This document shows positions 35,901 to 44,773 of a stretch of DNA of 64,000 nucleotides, in pieces (the first letter of the stretch is position 1; each line of letters starts with the position of its first letter). The stretch is from Desulfolutivibrio sulfodismutans DSM 3696 (GTDB lineage: Bacteria; Desulfobacterota; Desulfovibrionia; Desulfovibrionales; Desulfovibrionaceae): positions 1-64,000 of the forward strand of contig NZ_CP045504.1 in assembly GCF_013376455.1 (NCBI RefSeq). The letters run 5' to 3'. The position numbers were made by a program, and so were the translations under genes. A model generated the notes under the pieces. The model did no database searches. It saw only the letters and a program-made list of their open reading frames with translations, and was not told the DNA's origin.

Positions 35901-36746
35901 TCAGTATTCCGGAGGCAGGCGGTCCAATTCCGCCTTGGTGAACACCGGCCCGTCCTTGCAGACGTAGCGGTTGCCCACGTTGCACCGGCCGCAGAGGCCG
36001 ATGCCGCATTTCATGCGGTTTTCCAGGCTCATGAATATCTGTTCCGGTTGCCAGCCCAGATCTTCGAACACCGGCAGGCTGAAGCGGATCATGGCCGGAG
36101 GCCCGCACACCAGGGCGGCCGCGTTTTCCGGGGAGGGGGCCAGATCCTTGAGCACCCGGGGCACGAAACCCACCAGGCAGTCCCAGCCCTGGCAGGCGTT
36201 GTCGATGGTCACCCGGCAGTCCACGTCGGCTCGCTGCATCCACTGCCGCCAGACATCCTGGTAGAGCAGAAGCTCCGGGGACCGGGCCCCGTAGACGAAG
36301 GTGATGCGGCCGTAATGTGCGCGGTGGGCCGGATCGAGCAGCCAGACCATGGCGCTGCGCAGGGTGGTCACGGCGTAGCCCCCGGCCACCACCACGATGT
36401 CCTTGCCGACAAGCTCCGCCAGGGGATAGCCGTTGCCCAGGGGGCCGCGCACCCCGAAGCGGTCGCCCGGCTCAAGGGCATGCAGGGCCGAGGTGACCAC
36501 GCCGATGCGGCTGACCGTGAAGAGCAGTTCCGGGCCTTCGGTGGGGCTTGAGGCGATGCCGATGGGGGCCTCGCCGAAACCCGCCACGGACAGTTCCGCG
36601 AACTGCCCCGGACGGTAGCGGAAGGACGCGGCATGGGCCGGATCTTCAAAGGCCACGCCGAAGGTGCGCAGGCTCTTGTCCGGGGTGTCGAAACGGGCCT
36701 TCGTCAGGCGCACGGGAAGGGGCAGATAGGGGCTTGCGGGATTCAT
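35901..36746 (-). CDS. flxA: FAD/NAD(P)-binding oxidoreductase subunit (FlxA-like)
   Basis: A 281-residue ferredoxin-reductase-type flavoprotein. An N-terminal FAD domain contains RYRPGQFAELSV, a NAD(P) domain contains DIVVVAGGYAVTTLR and VCGPPAMIRF, and a C-terminal cysteine cluster MKCGIGLCGRCNVGNRYVC binds [2Fe-2S]. It is related to sulfhydrogenase gamma and dihydroorotate-dehydrogenase electron-transfer subunits. It would bring NADH electrons into an Flx complex. It overlaps flxB by 4 bp and is last in the operon. Confidence 0.85.
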   Translation of the reverse strand: MNPASPYLPLPVRLTKARFDTPDKSLRTFGVAFEDPAHAASFRYRPGQFAELSVAGFGEAPIGIASSPTEGPELLFTVSRIGVVTSALHALEPGDRFGVRGPLGNGYPLAELVGKDIVVVAGGYAVTTLRSAMVWLLDPAHRAHYGRITFVYGARSPELLLYQDVWRQWMQRADVDCRVTIDNACQGWDCLVGFVPRVLKDLAPSPENAAALVCGPPAMIRFSLPVFEDLGWQPEQIFMSLENRMKCGIGLCGRCNVGNRYVCKDGPVFTKAELDRLPPEY

Positions 36747-37861
36747 GAGACCGCCTCGTCGCGGGATGCCCCGGATGGCGGCGCGGCCCGGCAGGCCACA
36801 TCCATGGCCCGCAGCACCTCCCGGATGTCGATGTTCACCGGGCACTGGCGCACGCAACGGCCGCAGCCCACACATCCCGGGCGGCCATCCAGATTCATGG
36901 GCATGTATTTGAATTTGTGGAGAAAACGTTGTCTGACCCGCTCCACCTTGGTGGGGCGCGGCGTGTGCCCCGAGGCGTGGGCCGTAAAAAGCCAGGACAT
37001 GCAGGTGTCCCAGTTGCGTACCCGGCGGCCGGAAGGCCCCTTGGTTTCGTCCTGGATGTCGAAACAGTGGCAGGTGGGACAGGTGAAGGTGCATGCCCCG
37101 CAGTTGAGACACGTCTCGGCGATTTTGGCCCAGATGCCCAGGGCATGGACCGTGCGCTGGCTGCGCCGGGCCACGGCCTCAAGGGTCAGGCCGGAAAAGG
37201 GCGACCGGGCCATGACCGCCTCGGCGTTGATGCGCAGCATTTCCGCCCGGCCAAGGGCCGTCCCGCCCCGAGCGCCACGGGCCGGGGTTGCGGCCGCCAC
37301 AGCCGGTATCTCGGCCATAAGGGCGCGCCCTTTGTCGGTGATCGGCGTGAGGAGCACCTCGTCGCCAAGGTCCGTGGCCAGGATGTCCAGGCCCCGGGCG
37401 TGGTGGGGGCCGCCGCCCATGGAGGTGCAAAAGCAGGCGGCGTCGGGGGCGTTGCAGCCAATCCCCACCAGGGCCGTGCGTGCCCGGCGGGAGGCCCAGG
37501 AGGGGTCCGTGCTGCCCTTATCCTGGCAAAAGACGCGGTCCAGAAGGGAAAAGGCCCCGGCGTCGCAGGGCCGTATGCCGAAGATCACGCGTTTTTGCGT
37601 GCCCTGGGGTTCGGCCACGGCCAGTCCGGCATCCTCCCCGCGTGTGGAAAAGCGCAAAAGGCATTCCGTCTGGGGGAAGAAAAAGGGCTTGGGCGACAGG
37701 GTGGAGTTGCCGTAATCCAGGGACAAGCCGCGTTCCGGGTCAAAGAGGGTGAATGCCGTGAGCGCGCCCGAGACCGCCGGGACGTACACCGCGCGCGTCG
37801 CGCTCCAGGCGGCGATGATCCGGGGCAGATCCAGGCGGGAAAAAATCATGGCGTCGTTCAT
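36743..37861 (-). CDS. flxB: 4Fe-4S dicluster protein (FlxB-like)
   Basis: A 372-residue iron-sulfur protein related to the sulfhydrogenase beta subunit. Two clusters are bound by CLNCGACTFTCPTCHC and CVGCGRCVRQCPVNID in the C-terminal third. The N-terminal part has FGIRPCDAGAFSLLD and a Cys-containing region typical of the family. It would pass electrons between the flavin subunit FlxA and partner subunits in the cytoplasm. It overlaps flxA by 4 bp, and 10 bp separate it from flxC. Confidence 0.83.
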   Translation of the reverse strand: MNDAMIFSRLDLPRIIAAWSATRAVYVPAVSGALTAFTLFDPERGLSLDYGNSTLSPKPFFFPQTECLLRFSTRGEDAGLAVAEPQGTQKRVIFGIRPCDAGAFSLLDRVFCQDKGSTDPSWASRRARTALVGIGCNAPDAACFCTSMGGGPHHARGLDILATDLGDEVLLTPITDKGRALMAEIPAVAAATPARGARGGTALGRAEMLRINAEAVMARSPFSGLTLEAVARRSQRTVHALGIWAKIAETCLNCGACTFTCPTCHCFDIQDETKGPSGRRVRNWDTCMSWLFTAHASGHTPRPTKVERVRQRFLHKFKYMPMNLDGRPGCVGCGRCVRQCPVNIDIREVLRAMDVACRAAPPSGASRDEAVS

Positions 37862-37871
37862 GCACCCCTCG

Positions 37872-38822
37872 TCACGAAAAGGCCTCGTCCGGGTCGTCGG
37901 GAGAATAGACGGCCAGGGCGGGTTTGGCGTCCAGGGACAGGAAGGCCTCGTGGCCGAAAAGCCGTCTGGCGTCGGATTCGAGCTTGGACGTGAGCCGCCG
38001 CATGGGGATGCCCACGGGGCAGGCCGATTCGCAGGCCCCGCAGTCCGTGCAGCGTCCGGCGCAGTGGAAGGCCCGCAACAGGTGATAGGTCAAAACGTCC
38101 GGCTCGTCCTGGGTCTTGCCCAGCCATTGGGGCCTGGACCGGTCCACGAAGCAGGTAGTGCAGTGGCACAGGGGACAGACGTCCCGGCAGGCATAACAGC
38201 GGATACAGTCGCGGAAGGTGCGGGTGAACAGGTCGAAGCGGGCCTCGGGCTTCTTGCGCTCCCACAGCTCGATGATCTTGTCGGCGTCGCCGCCGCCGGT
38301 CTCGGGCACGGGGTCGGCCACGGTTTCGTCGGCGAGCACGGGGTTGCGGTGCAGGCAGGTGAGACAGTTGTCGCGCTTGAGCTCGCCGCGCCGGAACACC
38401 TCTTCGAAATCCGCCCCGGTCACCGTCACATCCTCCCCTTCCTCGCGCACCCCCGTGACCGTGCGGCCGTTGACCTTGGCCTCGATTTTGCGGGCGTCGA
38501 GCATCCCCAGGCAGGGCACGGCGATGACCGCCACGTTTTCCCGGGTCAGGCGGTTTTCCCGGATGATCCCCACCAGATTGCGGCTTACGCAGCCCTGGGC
38601 GCATACCGCCACCCGGCCGGAGAGGCCGCCCGCCAGCTTGGCCAGATTGCCCACGCAAAATCCCGACCAAGTCAACTCCCCGGCCTCGGCCGGGGTGCGG
38701 GCGATAAAGGGACGGGCGCGCATGGGCACGGTTCCGGCCCGGTAGCCCACCACCGCATCCACGCTTTTTTCGCTGAGCAGCCTGTGGGCGATTTCCCGGA
38801 TACGACGGGCGTAGGCGTTCAT
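37872..38822 (-). CDS. flxC: Iron-sulfur protein (FlxC-like)
   Basis: A 316-residue protein with two [4Fe-4S] motifs, CIRCYACRDVCPLCHC and CTDCGACESACPVGIP, and additional cysteines in GFCVGNLAKL, CAQGCVSRN and CLTCLHRNP. The N-terminal region resembles the FrhB/FlxC type used in electron-bifurcating complexes. It overlaps flxD by 4 bp in an ATGA. Assignment to FlxC rests on content and operon position; the exact partner is inference. Confidence 0.78.
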   Translation of the reverse strand: MNAYARRIREIAHRLLSEKSVDAVVGYRAGTVPMRARPFIARTPAEAGELTWSGFCVGNLAKLAGGLSGRVAVCAQGCVSRNLVGIIRENRLTRENVAVIAVPCLGMLDARKIEAKVNGRTVTGVREEGEDVTVTGADFEEVFRRGELKRDNCLTCLHRNPVLADETVADPVPETGGGDADKIIELWERKKPEARFDLFTRTFRDCIRCYACRDVCPLCHCTTCFVDRSRPQWLGKTQDEPDVLTYHLLRAFHCAGRCTDCGACESACPVGIPMRRLTSKLESDARRLFGHEAFLSLDAKPALAVYSPDDPDEAFS

Positions 38823-39262
38823 ATGGCGCAGGTCTCCAGGGTCTTGACCAGGCGTCTGGCCGGTCCCAGCGCGGAAACCGCAGCCACGAAGTCCTCGGCC
38901 TCCTTTTGGAGCTTGTGGGCCTCGGAGGCGGCGATCCAGGTGAACAGCAGGCGCTGTTGCTCGATGCCGACATAGTCCAGGAGGTTATGCAAAAGCGTCA
39001 GGCGGCGTCTGGCATGCATGTTGCCGATACGGTAGTGGCAGTCCCCGGGATGGCAACCTGAAACCCAGACGCCGTCGGCGCCCTGCATGAGGGCGTAGAG
39101 CAGATACTGGGGGCTCATGCTGCCCGAGCAGGGGACGCGGATGATGCGGATGTCCACGGGATAGCGCAGACGCAGGGAGCCAGCCAGATCGGCCGCCCCA
39201 TAGGAACACCATCGACAAAAAAAGGCCACAATGTTGGGCCGATAGGCTTTCGGGCTGGCCAT
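38819..39262 (-). CDS. flxD: MvhD-like iron-sulfur subunit (FlxD-like)
   Basis: A 147-residue protein of the MvhD/FlxD family, which carries a [2Fe-2S] cluster and hands electrons to heterodisulfide-reductase-type HdrA. Conserved cysteines are FFCRWCSYGAADLAG, VPCSGSM and GCHPGDCHY. It is the first gene of the flxDCBA operon. HdrABC genes, which usually accompany this set in sulfate reducers, are not in the window. Confidence 0.85.
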   Translation of the reverse strand: MASPKAYRPNIVAFFCRWCSYGAADLAGSLRLRYPVDIRIIRVPCSGSMSPQYLLYALMQGADGVWVSGCHPGDCHYRIGNMHARRRLTLLHNLLDYVGIEQQRLLFTWIAASEAHKLQKEAEDFVAAVSALGPARRLVKTLETCAI

Positions 39263-39421
39263 GACGGGCTCTCTTTGGCTGCTGCGTCCGCCGTTCGCCC
39301 GGGAAAAACATCCAAGGCGGCATAAGACGTTTGTCGCGGGTGTCTAGCATGACGCAGGGCGTTTGTACACCGGGTCGGGGTATATTTCTCTGGAGCGTGG
39401 CATGGCGGGACTGCTGCGGAT

Positions 39422-39452
39422 AAAAAAAGGGCCATGCGGCGAGGCATGGCCC
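39422..39452 (-). terminator. Terminator of the XRE-S24 gene
   Basis: A 9-bp stem GGGCCATGC (39429-39437) with GCATGGCCC (39444-39452), followed on the minus strand by seven T residues (A7 at 39422-39428). It isolates the regulator from the flx operon. Confidence 0.93.
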
Positions 39453-39475
39453 TGAAGACGGCAAAGGCGGGTGGG

Positions 39476-40177
39476 CTACAATTCCTGGAGCACCCAGGCC
39501 ACCCGGCCGATCACCCGGGACGCCCCGTCCTCGGCCGGAATCTGCTGGTCCTCGTGGCTGGGGTTTTCCGAGCGCAGGATCAGCTTGGCGTTCTCCGCGT
39601 CGTAGTTGACGCGTTTGACGACCATGCCCTCCACGGGCAGATCCAGGGCGTAGATGCCTCCGGAACGGATGGTCTTGCGGTCCTTGTCGATGCCCACATA
39701 GGCCCCCCGGCGGATCAGGGGCTCCATGTGCTCTTCGTCCATGCGCACCACCAAAAGGGACGGCCGATAAAACTTGTCGGCAATGGTGATGGTCTCCACC
39801 GGCGTTTCCACAAAACCGCCTTCGGTCTCCTCGGGAAGCGTCATGGCGCAGACCGGCACGCTGTGGTGCTTGGGCTTGCGCGCGCCGTATCCATCCGAAG
39901 ACTCCATGACCGCCAGCGCGCCGCCCTTGCGTTCGCCCAGGAACTGGGGCTGTTCGCCGTCGAGAAGCCAGTTGGGATTGAGCCCGTAGAGCTGATAGAG
40001 CTTGATGAGCCATCCGTCGGGGATGGACTTGCGCCGCTTGGCGTCGGAAATGCTGGACTGGCGGATATCCAGGAGTTTGGCGACCTCGACCTGGGTGCGC
40101 AGTCCCGTGGCTTTCTTGATCCGCTCGAAAGCCTCTTCGAAGGTGTTGTATCCGGATTCGGAATCTTGGTACGTCAT
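39476..40177 (-). CDS. XRE-S24 CI-like transcriptional regulator
   Basis: A 233-residue phage-repressor-like regulator. An N-terminal helix-turn-helix (about 12-75) contains RTQVEVAKLLDIRQSSISDAKRRK. An S24/LexA-type C-terminal domain spans about 125-233. The position of the catalytic Ser in GDSM is His150 (RMDEEHMEP), while Lys188 is kept, so RecA-stimulated self-cleavage is unlikely. It may respond by other means. The ATG at 40177 has AGGA 8 nt upstream. A palindrome at 40241 could be its operator. Confidence 0.85.
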   Translation of the reverse strand: MTYQDSESGYNTFEEAFERIKKATGLRTQVEVAKLLDIRQSSISDAKRRKSIPDGWLIKLYQLYGLNPNWLLDGEQPQFLGERKGGALAVMESSDGYGARKPKHHSVPVCAMTLPEETEGGFVETPVETITIADKFYRPSLLVVRMDEEHMEPLIRRGAYVGIDKDRKTIRSGGIYALDLPVEGMVVKRVNYDAENAKLILRSENPSHEDQQIPAEDGASRVIGRVAWVLQEL

Positions 40178-40661
40178 AATTTCATTCCTGCTTTGCCTGT
40201 TAAAAAGTTTTGATGGATATACTGACGGATGCAAAATGCTTGCATGCAACGTGATACGACTTCCCCGAAATTGTGTTGCGAGTCGCTATCGGTTTACAAA
40301 GAGAAAGCGTGAATAAAATTTCATAACGCAGACATTACGTATATAACCATGTACCGAAAAAAAGCTCTTCGTCAAGAGGAGTTGCAAAGGCCTTGCAGTA
40401 TGAACAAAAATTCATGATGGTTTCGGCAGGGCCCTGGAAATATCAAAAACCGGATTTCGTTCGTCCGTTTCTCTTTGCCGGTGTCACGCCGGTTCGGATG
40501 CCTGATGCCTTGCCCCCTCTCCTCGTCGACCGGCGCGGCCGATGCCTAGCGTCCGTTGCTGCTGCGGTCGTGCGGCTTCTCGAACGGCGGGCGGGAAAAA
40601 TGCGAAGAGGTATCCCCTATGCATATTTGCATCAAAGTCAAGAGAAAAACATACCATGTCT
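40178..40661. other. AT-rich spacer with operator-like palindrome
   Basis: This 484-bp spacer lies between the XRE-S24 gene and hypF. It holds a perfect palindrome TTGCATGCAA at 40241-40250, about 65 bp upstream of the regulator start and within an AT-rich block, a good autoregulation candidate. No gene was found; the open frame at 40393-40710 runs antisense into hypF and is not supported. Confidence 0.55.
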
Positions 40662-43064
40662 CTATGGATTGTCGGTCCCGGATGTCCCGTCCCTGAGCAA
40701 AAGCCCGTAGGCGGCCTGTCCCAGGCTGATGCAGCCGTCCCCGGGGGGCAGGAACCGGTGGGACAGGGGAAAAAGCCCGCGCCCGCGCAGCCTGTCCGGC
40801 AATTCCCGGGAGAGGGTCCGGTTGAGCAGGCAGCCGCCGCTTAAGGCCACGCGGCGCGTGCCGCGCACATCGGCCATGGTCGCGGCCAGTTCCGTCAGTC
40901 CGTCCAGGAGTCCCAGGTGGAAGCGGCGGCTGACCACCCCGGGCGGCACGCCCCGGGCCAGATCCCGGGCGGCCTGATCGACCAGGGCCAGGGTGTCCAG
41001 GACCGCCGGGGCCGAGTCCCGGCGCAGCGGGCAGGCATAGGCCGCTGTCTCGGCCATGTCCTGGATGGTCTCCAGGCGAATGGCCGCCTGACCCTCGTAA
41101 TCCACCTGCAGGCCTACGCCGCACAGGGCGCTGACCGCATCGAAGAGTCGGCCCAGGCTTGTGGATACGGGGCAATTGAGATTTTTCTCAAGCATTTGGA
41201 CCACCAGGGCCGCCGCGCGATCCTGGGCTGGCAGCCAGGGCGGCGTGAATGCCCGCGCCTCGCCGCCCATGTCGGAAAGCATGCCCATGGCGATGCGCCA
41301 GGGCTGTCGGATGGCCGCCTCGCCCCCGGGCAGGCGCATGGGCGACAGATGCCCCAGGCGTTCATGGACCGGGCCTGCCGGGTCCACATACAGGCATTCC
41401 CCCCCCCACAGGGTTCCGTCCCCGCCGTATCCCGTGCCGTCCAGGGCCAGCCCGATCACCGGCCCGGCCTCCGGGCCGTGGCCGCACTCGGCCAGCACGG
41501 CGTGGATGTGGGCGAAGTGGTGTTGCAGGCGGATGACCGGTAGTCCCAGTTCCTCCTCGGCCAGCCGGGTGGTCAGGTAGTCCGGGTGCAGGTCGCACAC
41601 CGCCCGGGCCGGGGCCACCTGCAGGATGTCCTGGAAATGGGCCAGCATCTCCCGGTAAAAGGCCAGGGTGGAGAGGTTCTCCATGTCCCCGATGTGCTGG
41701 CTGACAAAGGCCTGGTCGGCCTTGGTCAGGCACAGGGTGCATTTGAGGTGCGGCCCGGTTCCCAGCACGCAGGGCCCGGTGACCGGCAGCCGCACGGGCG
41801 AGGGGACGTAGCCCCGGGCCCGGCGCAGGAATTGGACGCCGGGAGCGGCCTCGGCGTCCTCCCGGCGGCCCGGGGAGGCGGCAGGCGGCGGGGCATCGGG
41901 AATCGGCCGGACCACGGAATCGTCCGTGCGCACCAGGATATCCCGGTTGTGCAGCAAAAAGATGTCCGCGATTCCGGACAGCCGCCGCAGGGCCTCGCGA
42001 TTGCCCAGGCAGATGGGGTCGCCCCCGGCGTTGCCCGAGGTCATGACCAGGGCCGGGAAACGCTCCGGGCCAAGTTCCCGGGAAAGATGCGAAAAAAGGA
42101 CGTGGTGCAGGGGCGTATAGGGCAGCATGACCCCGGTTTCCCGGGTGTCCGGGCCGATCAGGGCGGACAGGGGGCCATCCGGGCGGGTGGCCAGGAGCAC
42201 GATGGGCCGCACGCTCCCGGAGAAAAGGGCCTGGGCCTGGGCGTCCAGGGCCCCGGGCGCGGCCAGGCGCTCCACCGCAGCCATGTCCGGGACCATGACC
42301 GCAAAGGGCTTGGCGGGCCGGTTTTTGCGTTGGCGAAGTTCCGCCACGGCCGCATCGCTTCCGGCGTCGCAGGCCAGATGAAAGCCGCCCAGCCCCTTGA
42401 CGGCCGCGATGCGCCCGGCGGCCAGTTCCCGGGCAAGCGCAGCCAGGGCCGGGTCGTGTTCGGCCAGGGTCGTTCCGGCGGCGTCCGTGAGCCAGACCTT
42501 GGGACCGCAGACCGGGCAGGCGTTGGGCTGGGCATGGAAGCGGCGGTCCAGGGGATCGGCGTATTCGGCCGCACAGTCCGGACACATGGGAAAGCAGGCC
42601 ATGGATGTGGTGGCGCGGTCGTAGGGGATGGAGCGGGTGATGGTGTAGCGCGGGCCGCAGTCGGTGCAGTTGGTGAAGGGATAGTTGTGGCGGCGGTTGG
42701 CCGGATCGGCCATGTCCGCCAGACAGTTCGGGCAGGTGGCCACGTCGGGGCTTATGAGCACGTTGTGCCCGGCGCCGGGGGCGCTTTCGCCGATGACGAA
42801 GGCCGCATCGCCCGGAAGCGGCGGCATATCCGATGCCTCGAGCGAGAGGATGCGGGCCAGGGGGGGGAGCTTTTCGGTCAGATCCCGGGAGAAGCCCTCC
42901 ACCGTAGCGTCCGTCCCCTGAATCTCGATGACCACGCCTTCCGGGGTGTTGCGCACCACGCCGCCAAGCCCCCACTCCAGGGCCAACCGGTAGACGAAGG
43001 GCCGAAAGCCTACGCCCTGGACCTGTCCGGTGACGGTGATACGACGGCGAATCCTGTGTTTCAT
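40662..43064 (-). CDS. hypF: [NiFe]-hydrogenase maturation carbamoyltransferase HypF
   Basis: An 800-residue, full-length HypF that makes the thiocarbamate on HypE used for the cyanide ligands of [NiFe]-hydrogenase. Domains in order are acylphosphatase (GQVQGVGFRPFVYRLA), paired zinc fingers (CPNCLADMADP, CTDCGPRYT, CPDCAAEY, CPVCGP), a YrdC-like nucleotide domain (AAVKGLGGFHLACDA) and the C-terminal carbamoyltransferase (QHHFAHIHAVLAE, GLALDGTGYGGDG). The frame opens 17 codons earlier, but homology begins at MKHRIRRR. No other hyp gene is in the window. Confidence 0.96.
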   Translation of the reverse strand: MKHRIRRRITVTGQVQGVGFRPFVYRLALEWGLGGVVRNTPEGVVIEIQGTDATVEGFSRDLTEKLPPLARILSLEASDMPPLPGDAAFVIGESAPGAGHNVLISPDVATCPNCLADMADPANRRHNYPFTNCTDCGPRYTITRSIPYDRATTSMACFPMCPDCAAEYADPLDRRFHAQPNACPVCGPKVWLTDAAGTTLAEHDPALAALARELAAGRIAAVKGLGGFHLACDAGSDAAVAELRQRKNRPAKPFAVMVPDMAAVERLAAPGALDAQAQALFSGSVRPIVLLATRPDGPLSALIGPDTRETGVMLPYTPLHHVLFSHLSRELGPERFPALVMTSGNAGGDPICLGNREALRRLSGIADIFLLHNRDILVRTDDSVVRPIPDAPPPAASPGRREDAEAAPGVQFLRRARGYVPSPVRLPVTGPCVLGTGPHLKCTLCLTKADQAFVSQHIGDMENLSTLAFYREMLAHFQDILQVAPARAVCDLHPDYLTTRLAEEELGLPVIRLQHHFAHIHAVLAECGHGPEAGPVIGLALDGTGYGGDGTLWGGECLYVDPAGPVHERLGHLSPMRLPGGEAAIRQPWRIAMGMLSDMGGEARAFTPPWLPAQDRAAALVVQMLEKNLNCPVSTSLGRLFDAVSALCGVGLQVDYEGQAAIRLETIQDMAETAAYACPLRRDSAPAVLDTLALVDQAARDLARGVPPGVVSRRFHLGLLDGLTELAATMADVRGTRRVALSGGCLLNRTLSRELPDRLRGRGLFPLSHRFLPPGDGCISLGQAAYGLLLRDGTSGTDNP

Positions 43065-43098
43065 GCGTGGGGTAAGGGTAGCGCGGATTGGAAAGATG

Positions 43099-44019
43099 TC
43101 AACGAAATCGAGCAAAAAGGCTTTTCACGCGTCCCGTGACGAAACGCCAGGGCCGAAAGGCCACAGGCGACAGGGCGGCGGGGGCGAGAAAGCCCGCCGC
43201 GTCGAAATCCTCCGGGGAGAGGAGGGGATAAGAGATGTCTTCCGGTCGCGATCCGGGCATGCCGCAGGCCAGGGCCTCGCGCCACAGGGGGACCAGTTCC
43301 GGGGGCATGCCCGTGAGGGTGCACAGGGCCGTATCCAGGGCCACGGCCTGGTCCGAGGCGGCCAAAAGCCCAAGCTCGAAGGGATCGCCGCCGATGGGCC
43401 CGGCCCGGTGCATGGCCGTGATGCCGTCCACGAGGTGGAAAAGCGGCGGCAGGGCGGCCATGACGTCGAGGATCAGGCGCGGAAAGCGGTTGCCGCGTTC
43501 GCCGTGGATTTGGTGGGCCAGGGCCTTGCGCGACCCGGCCACGCAGCCGAAGGTGTTTTTCACGGCGCAGGTCAGGCCCATTTGGTCGTGAACCTTCAGG
43601 CGCGGCACGCTCAGGATGCTGTCGGCCTCCAGGGCCTGGGAGGCCACGCCGATGGTCCCGCCAAAGGACAGGGGCACGGGCCGGGCCCGGGTGAAGTTCA
43701 CGAGGCGCACCGGCAGGTCGGCCAGGGCCCGGGGCAGGCCGCAGATCCGGGCCACCGCCCGGGCCGTGCCGAAGGCCGGGGAGTCGCCCACGGTCACGCG
43801 CGCCCCGCAGGCCAGCAGGTAGATACAGGCCGCACGGACCACGGCCGGATGGGTGCAGGACAGATGCGTCCGCCGGGGGGCCACCAGGTTGGGCTTGACC
43901 AGGACATGGGTTCCCGGGGCCGGGCGAAATCCGGCGGCCGGGAGGAGTTCGGCCACGGTCCGTTCCAGGCGGCTTGGCTCGTAGTCCGGTCTGCGGCTGA
44001 AATAGACGGGGATGGTCAT
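43099..44019 (-). CDS. DUF362 domain protein
   Basis: A 306-residue DUF362 protein with VLVKPNLVAPR, the motif VPRLKVHDQMGLTCAVKN and the glycine-rich VTVGDSPAFG. Family members are often fused to ferredoxin domains and occur in anaerobes; this one has no Fe-S motif. Its function is unknown. It lies 34 bp upstream of hypF in the same direction and may be co-transcribed. No clear ribosome site was found. Confidence 0.82.
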   Translation of the reverse strand: MTIPVYFSRRPDYEPSRLERTVAELLPAAGFRPAPGTHVLVKPNLVAPRRTHLSCTHPAVVRAACIYLLACGARVTVGDSPAFGTARAVARICGLPRALADLPVRLVNFTRARPVPLSFGGTIGVASQALEADSILSVPRLKVHDQMGLTCAVKNTFGCVAGSRKALAHQIHGERGNRFPRLILDVMAALPPLFHLVDGITAMHRAGPIGGDPFELGLLAASDQAVALDTALCTLTGMPPELVPLWREALACGMPGSRPEDISYPLLSPEDFDAAGFLAPAALSPVAFRPWRFVTGRVKSLFARFR

Positions 44020-44083
44020 GGCGCGGGGTGGAATGCGTCGTCCGGCGCGGCAAAGTGGAAGAACCTGGATCGTCCGTGGCGGA

Positions 44084-44111
44084 TTGACGATATCCTATTA
44101 GATGGTATATT
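44084..44111 (+). promoter_or_regulatory. Sigma-70 promoter of the toxin-antitoxin pair
   Basis: TTGACG (44084-44089) and TATATT (44106-44111) are 16 bp apart. The interval contains an imperfect inverted repeat (ATATCC...GGTATAT) suitable for antitoxin binding. The -10 box ends only 9 nt before the toxin ATG, so the message would be leaderless or almost so. Confidence 0.7.
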
Positions 44112-44120
44112 TTGTAGGTC

Positions 44121-44399
44121 ATGAACTGGACGGTGACCGCTGCAAAAGCGGTGCGCAAGCAGGTGGACCGGCTGCCCATGCGGGTTCGGGAGCGGCTTTT
44201 CGCCCTGCTTATGGAGATGGAGCGCGGCGGCCCCATCCGGGGAAACTGGCCCAATTACGGCAAACTCGGCCCGGGAAGGCATCATTGCCATCTCAAGAAA
44301 GGACATCCCACCTATGTGGCCGTGTGGGAAGAATCGGAAGGAGCCGTACGGCTCCTGGAGGTGACGTATGTTGGAACCCACGAAAAAGCCCCCTACTGA
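44121..44399 (+). CDS. RelE/HigB-like toxin
   Basis: A 92-residue protein of the RelE/ParE fold group, probably a ribosome-dependent mRNA endonuclease. Seen are NWTVTAAKAVRKQVDRLPMRV, a basic patch GPGRHHCHLKKGHPTYVAVW and the final strand RLLEVTYVGTHEKAPY, a common end for this family. It overlaps the antitoxin gene by 32 bp in toxin-first order, as in hig systems. There is no ribosome site because the promoter abuts the start codon. Confidence 0.82.
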   Translation: MNWTVTAAKAVRKQVDRLPMRVRERLFALLMEMERGGPIRGNWPNYGKLGPGRHHCHLKKGHPTYVAVWEESEGAVRLLEVTYVGTHEKAPY

Positions 44400-44724
44400 A
44401 GCGGTCATGGAACTGCGGTTTTCCGGGCCGGTGGGCAAGATGCGGGAGCTGGCCAGGATGGCCCGGGACATGGGGGTGACCGAGATGGGGGGGACGGTCC
44501 CCTGGCGGGAGTTTTTCCCGGAATTCCGGGGTGTGGCGGAGTGGGCCGTGGCCCTGCGTGGGGCCAGGGGCAAGGCGGGCCTGACCCAGAAAGCCCTGGC
44601 CGCCCTGGCGGGCATTCCCCAGGGGCACATCTCGGCCATGGAAAACGGCCGCATGCCTATCGGCAAGGAGCGCGCCAGGCGGCTGGCCGAGGTGCTCGAC
44701 ATCGACTACCGCATCCTTTTGTAG
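44368..44724 (+). CDS. XRE-family antitoxin
   Basis: A 118-residue antitoxin partner. The N-terminal half probably wraps the toxin. The C-terminal helix-turn-helix (about 58-118) reads KAGLTQKALAALAGIPQGHI followed by SAMENGRMPIGKERARRLAE. It starts inside the toxin gene with a GGAGG site 6 nt before the ATG. It should repress the shared promoter at 44084. Type II toxin-antitoxin assignment is strong from gene order and domains. Confidence 0.85.
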   Translation: MLEPTKKPPTEAVMELRFSGPVGKMRELARMARDMGVTEMGGTVPWREFFPEFRGVAEWAVALRGARGKAGLTQKALAALAGIPQGHISAMENGRMPIGKERARRLAEVLDIDYRILL

Positions 44725-44773
44725 GGGAAACGGGGCCGTTTTTTTCCCCGCAGCCCGATTCTCCTCCCCGTTC

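Noticed and set aside
40393-40710. 105-codon plus-strand frame upstream of and into hypF
   Set aside because: It runs antisense into the hypF end and has no ribosome site or known domain.
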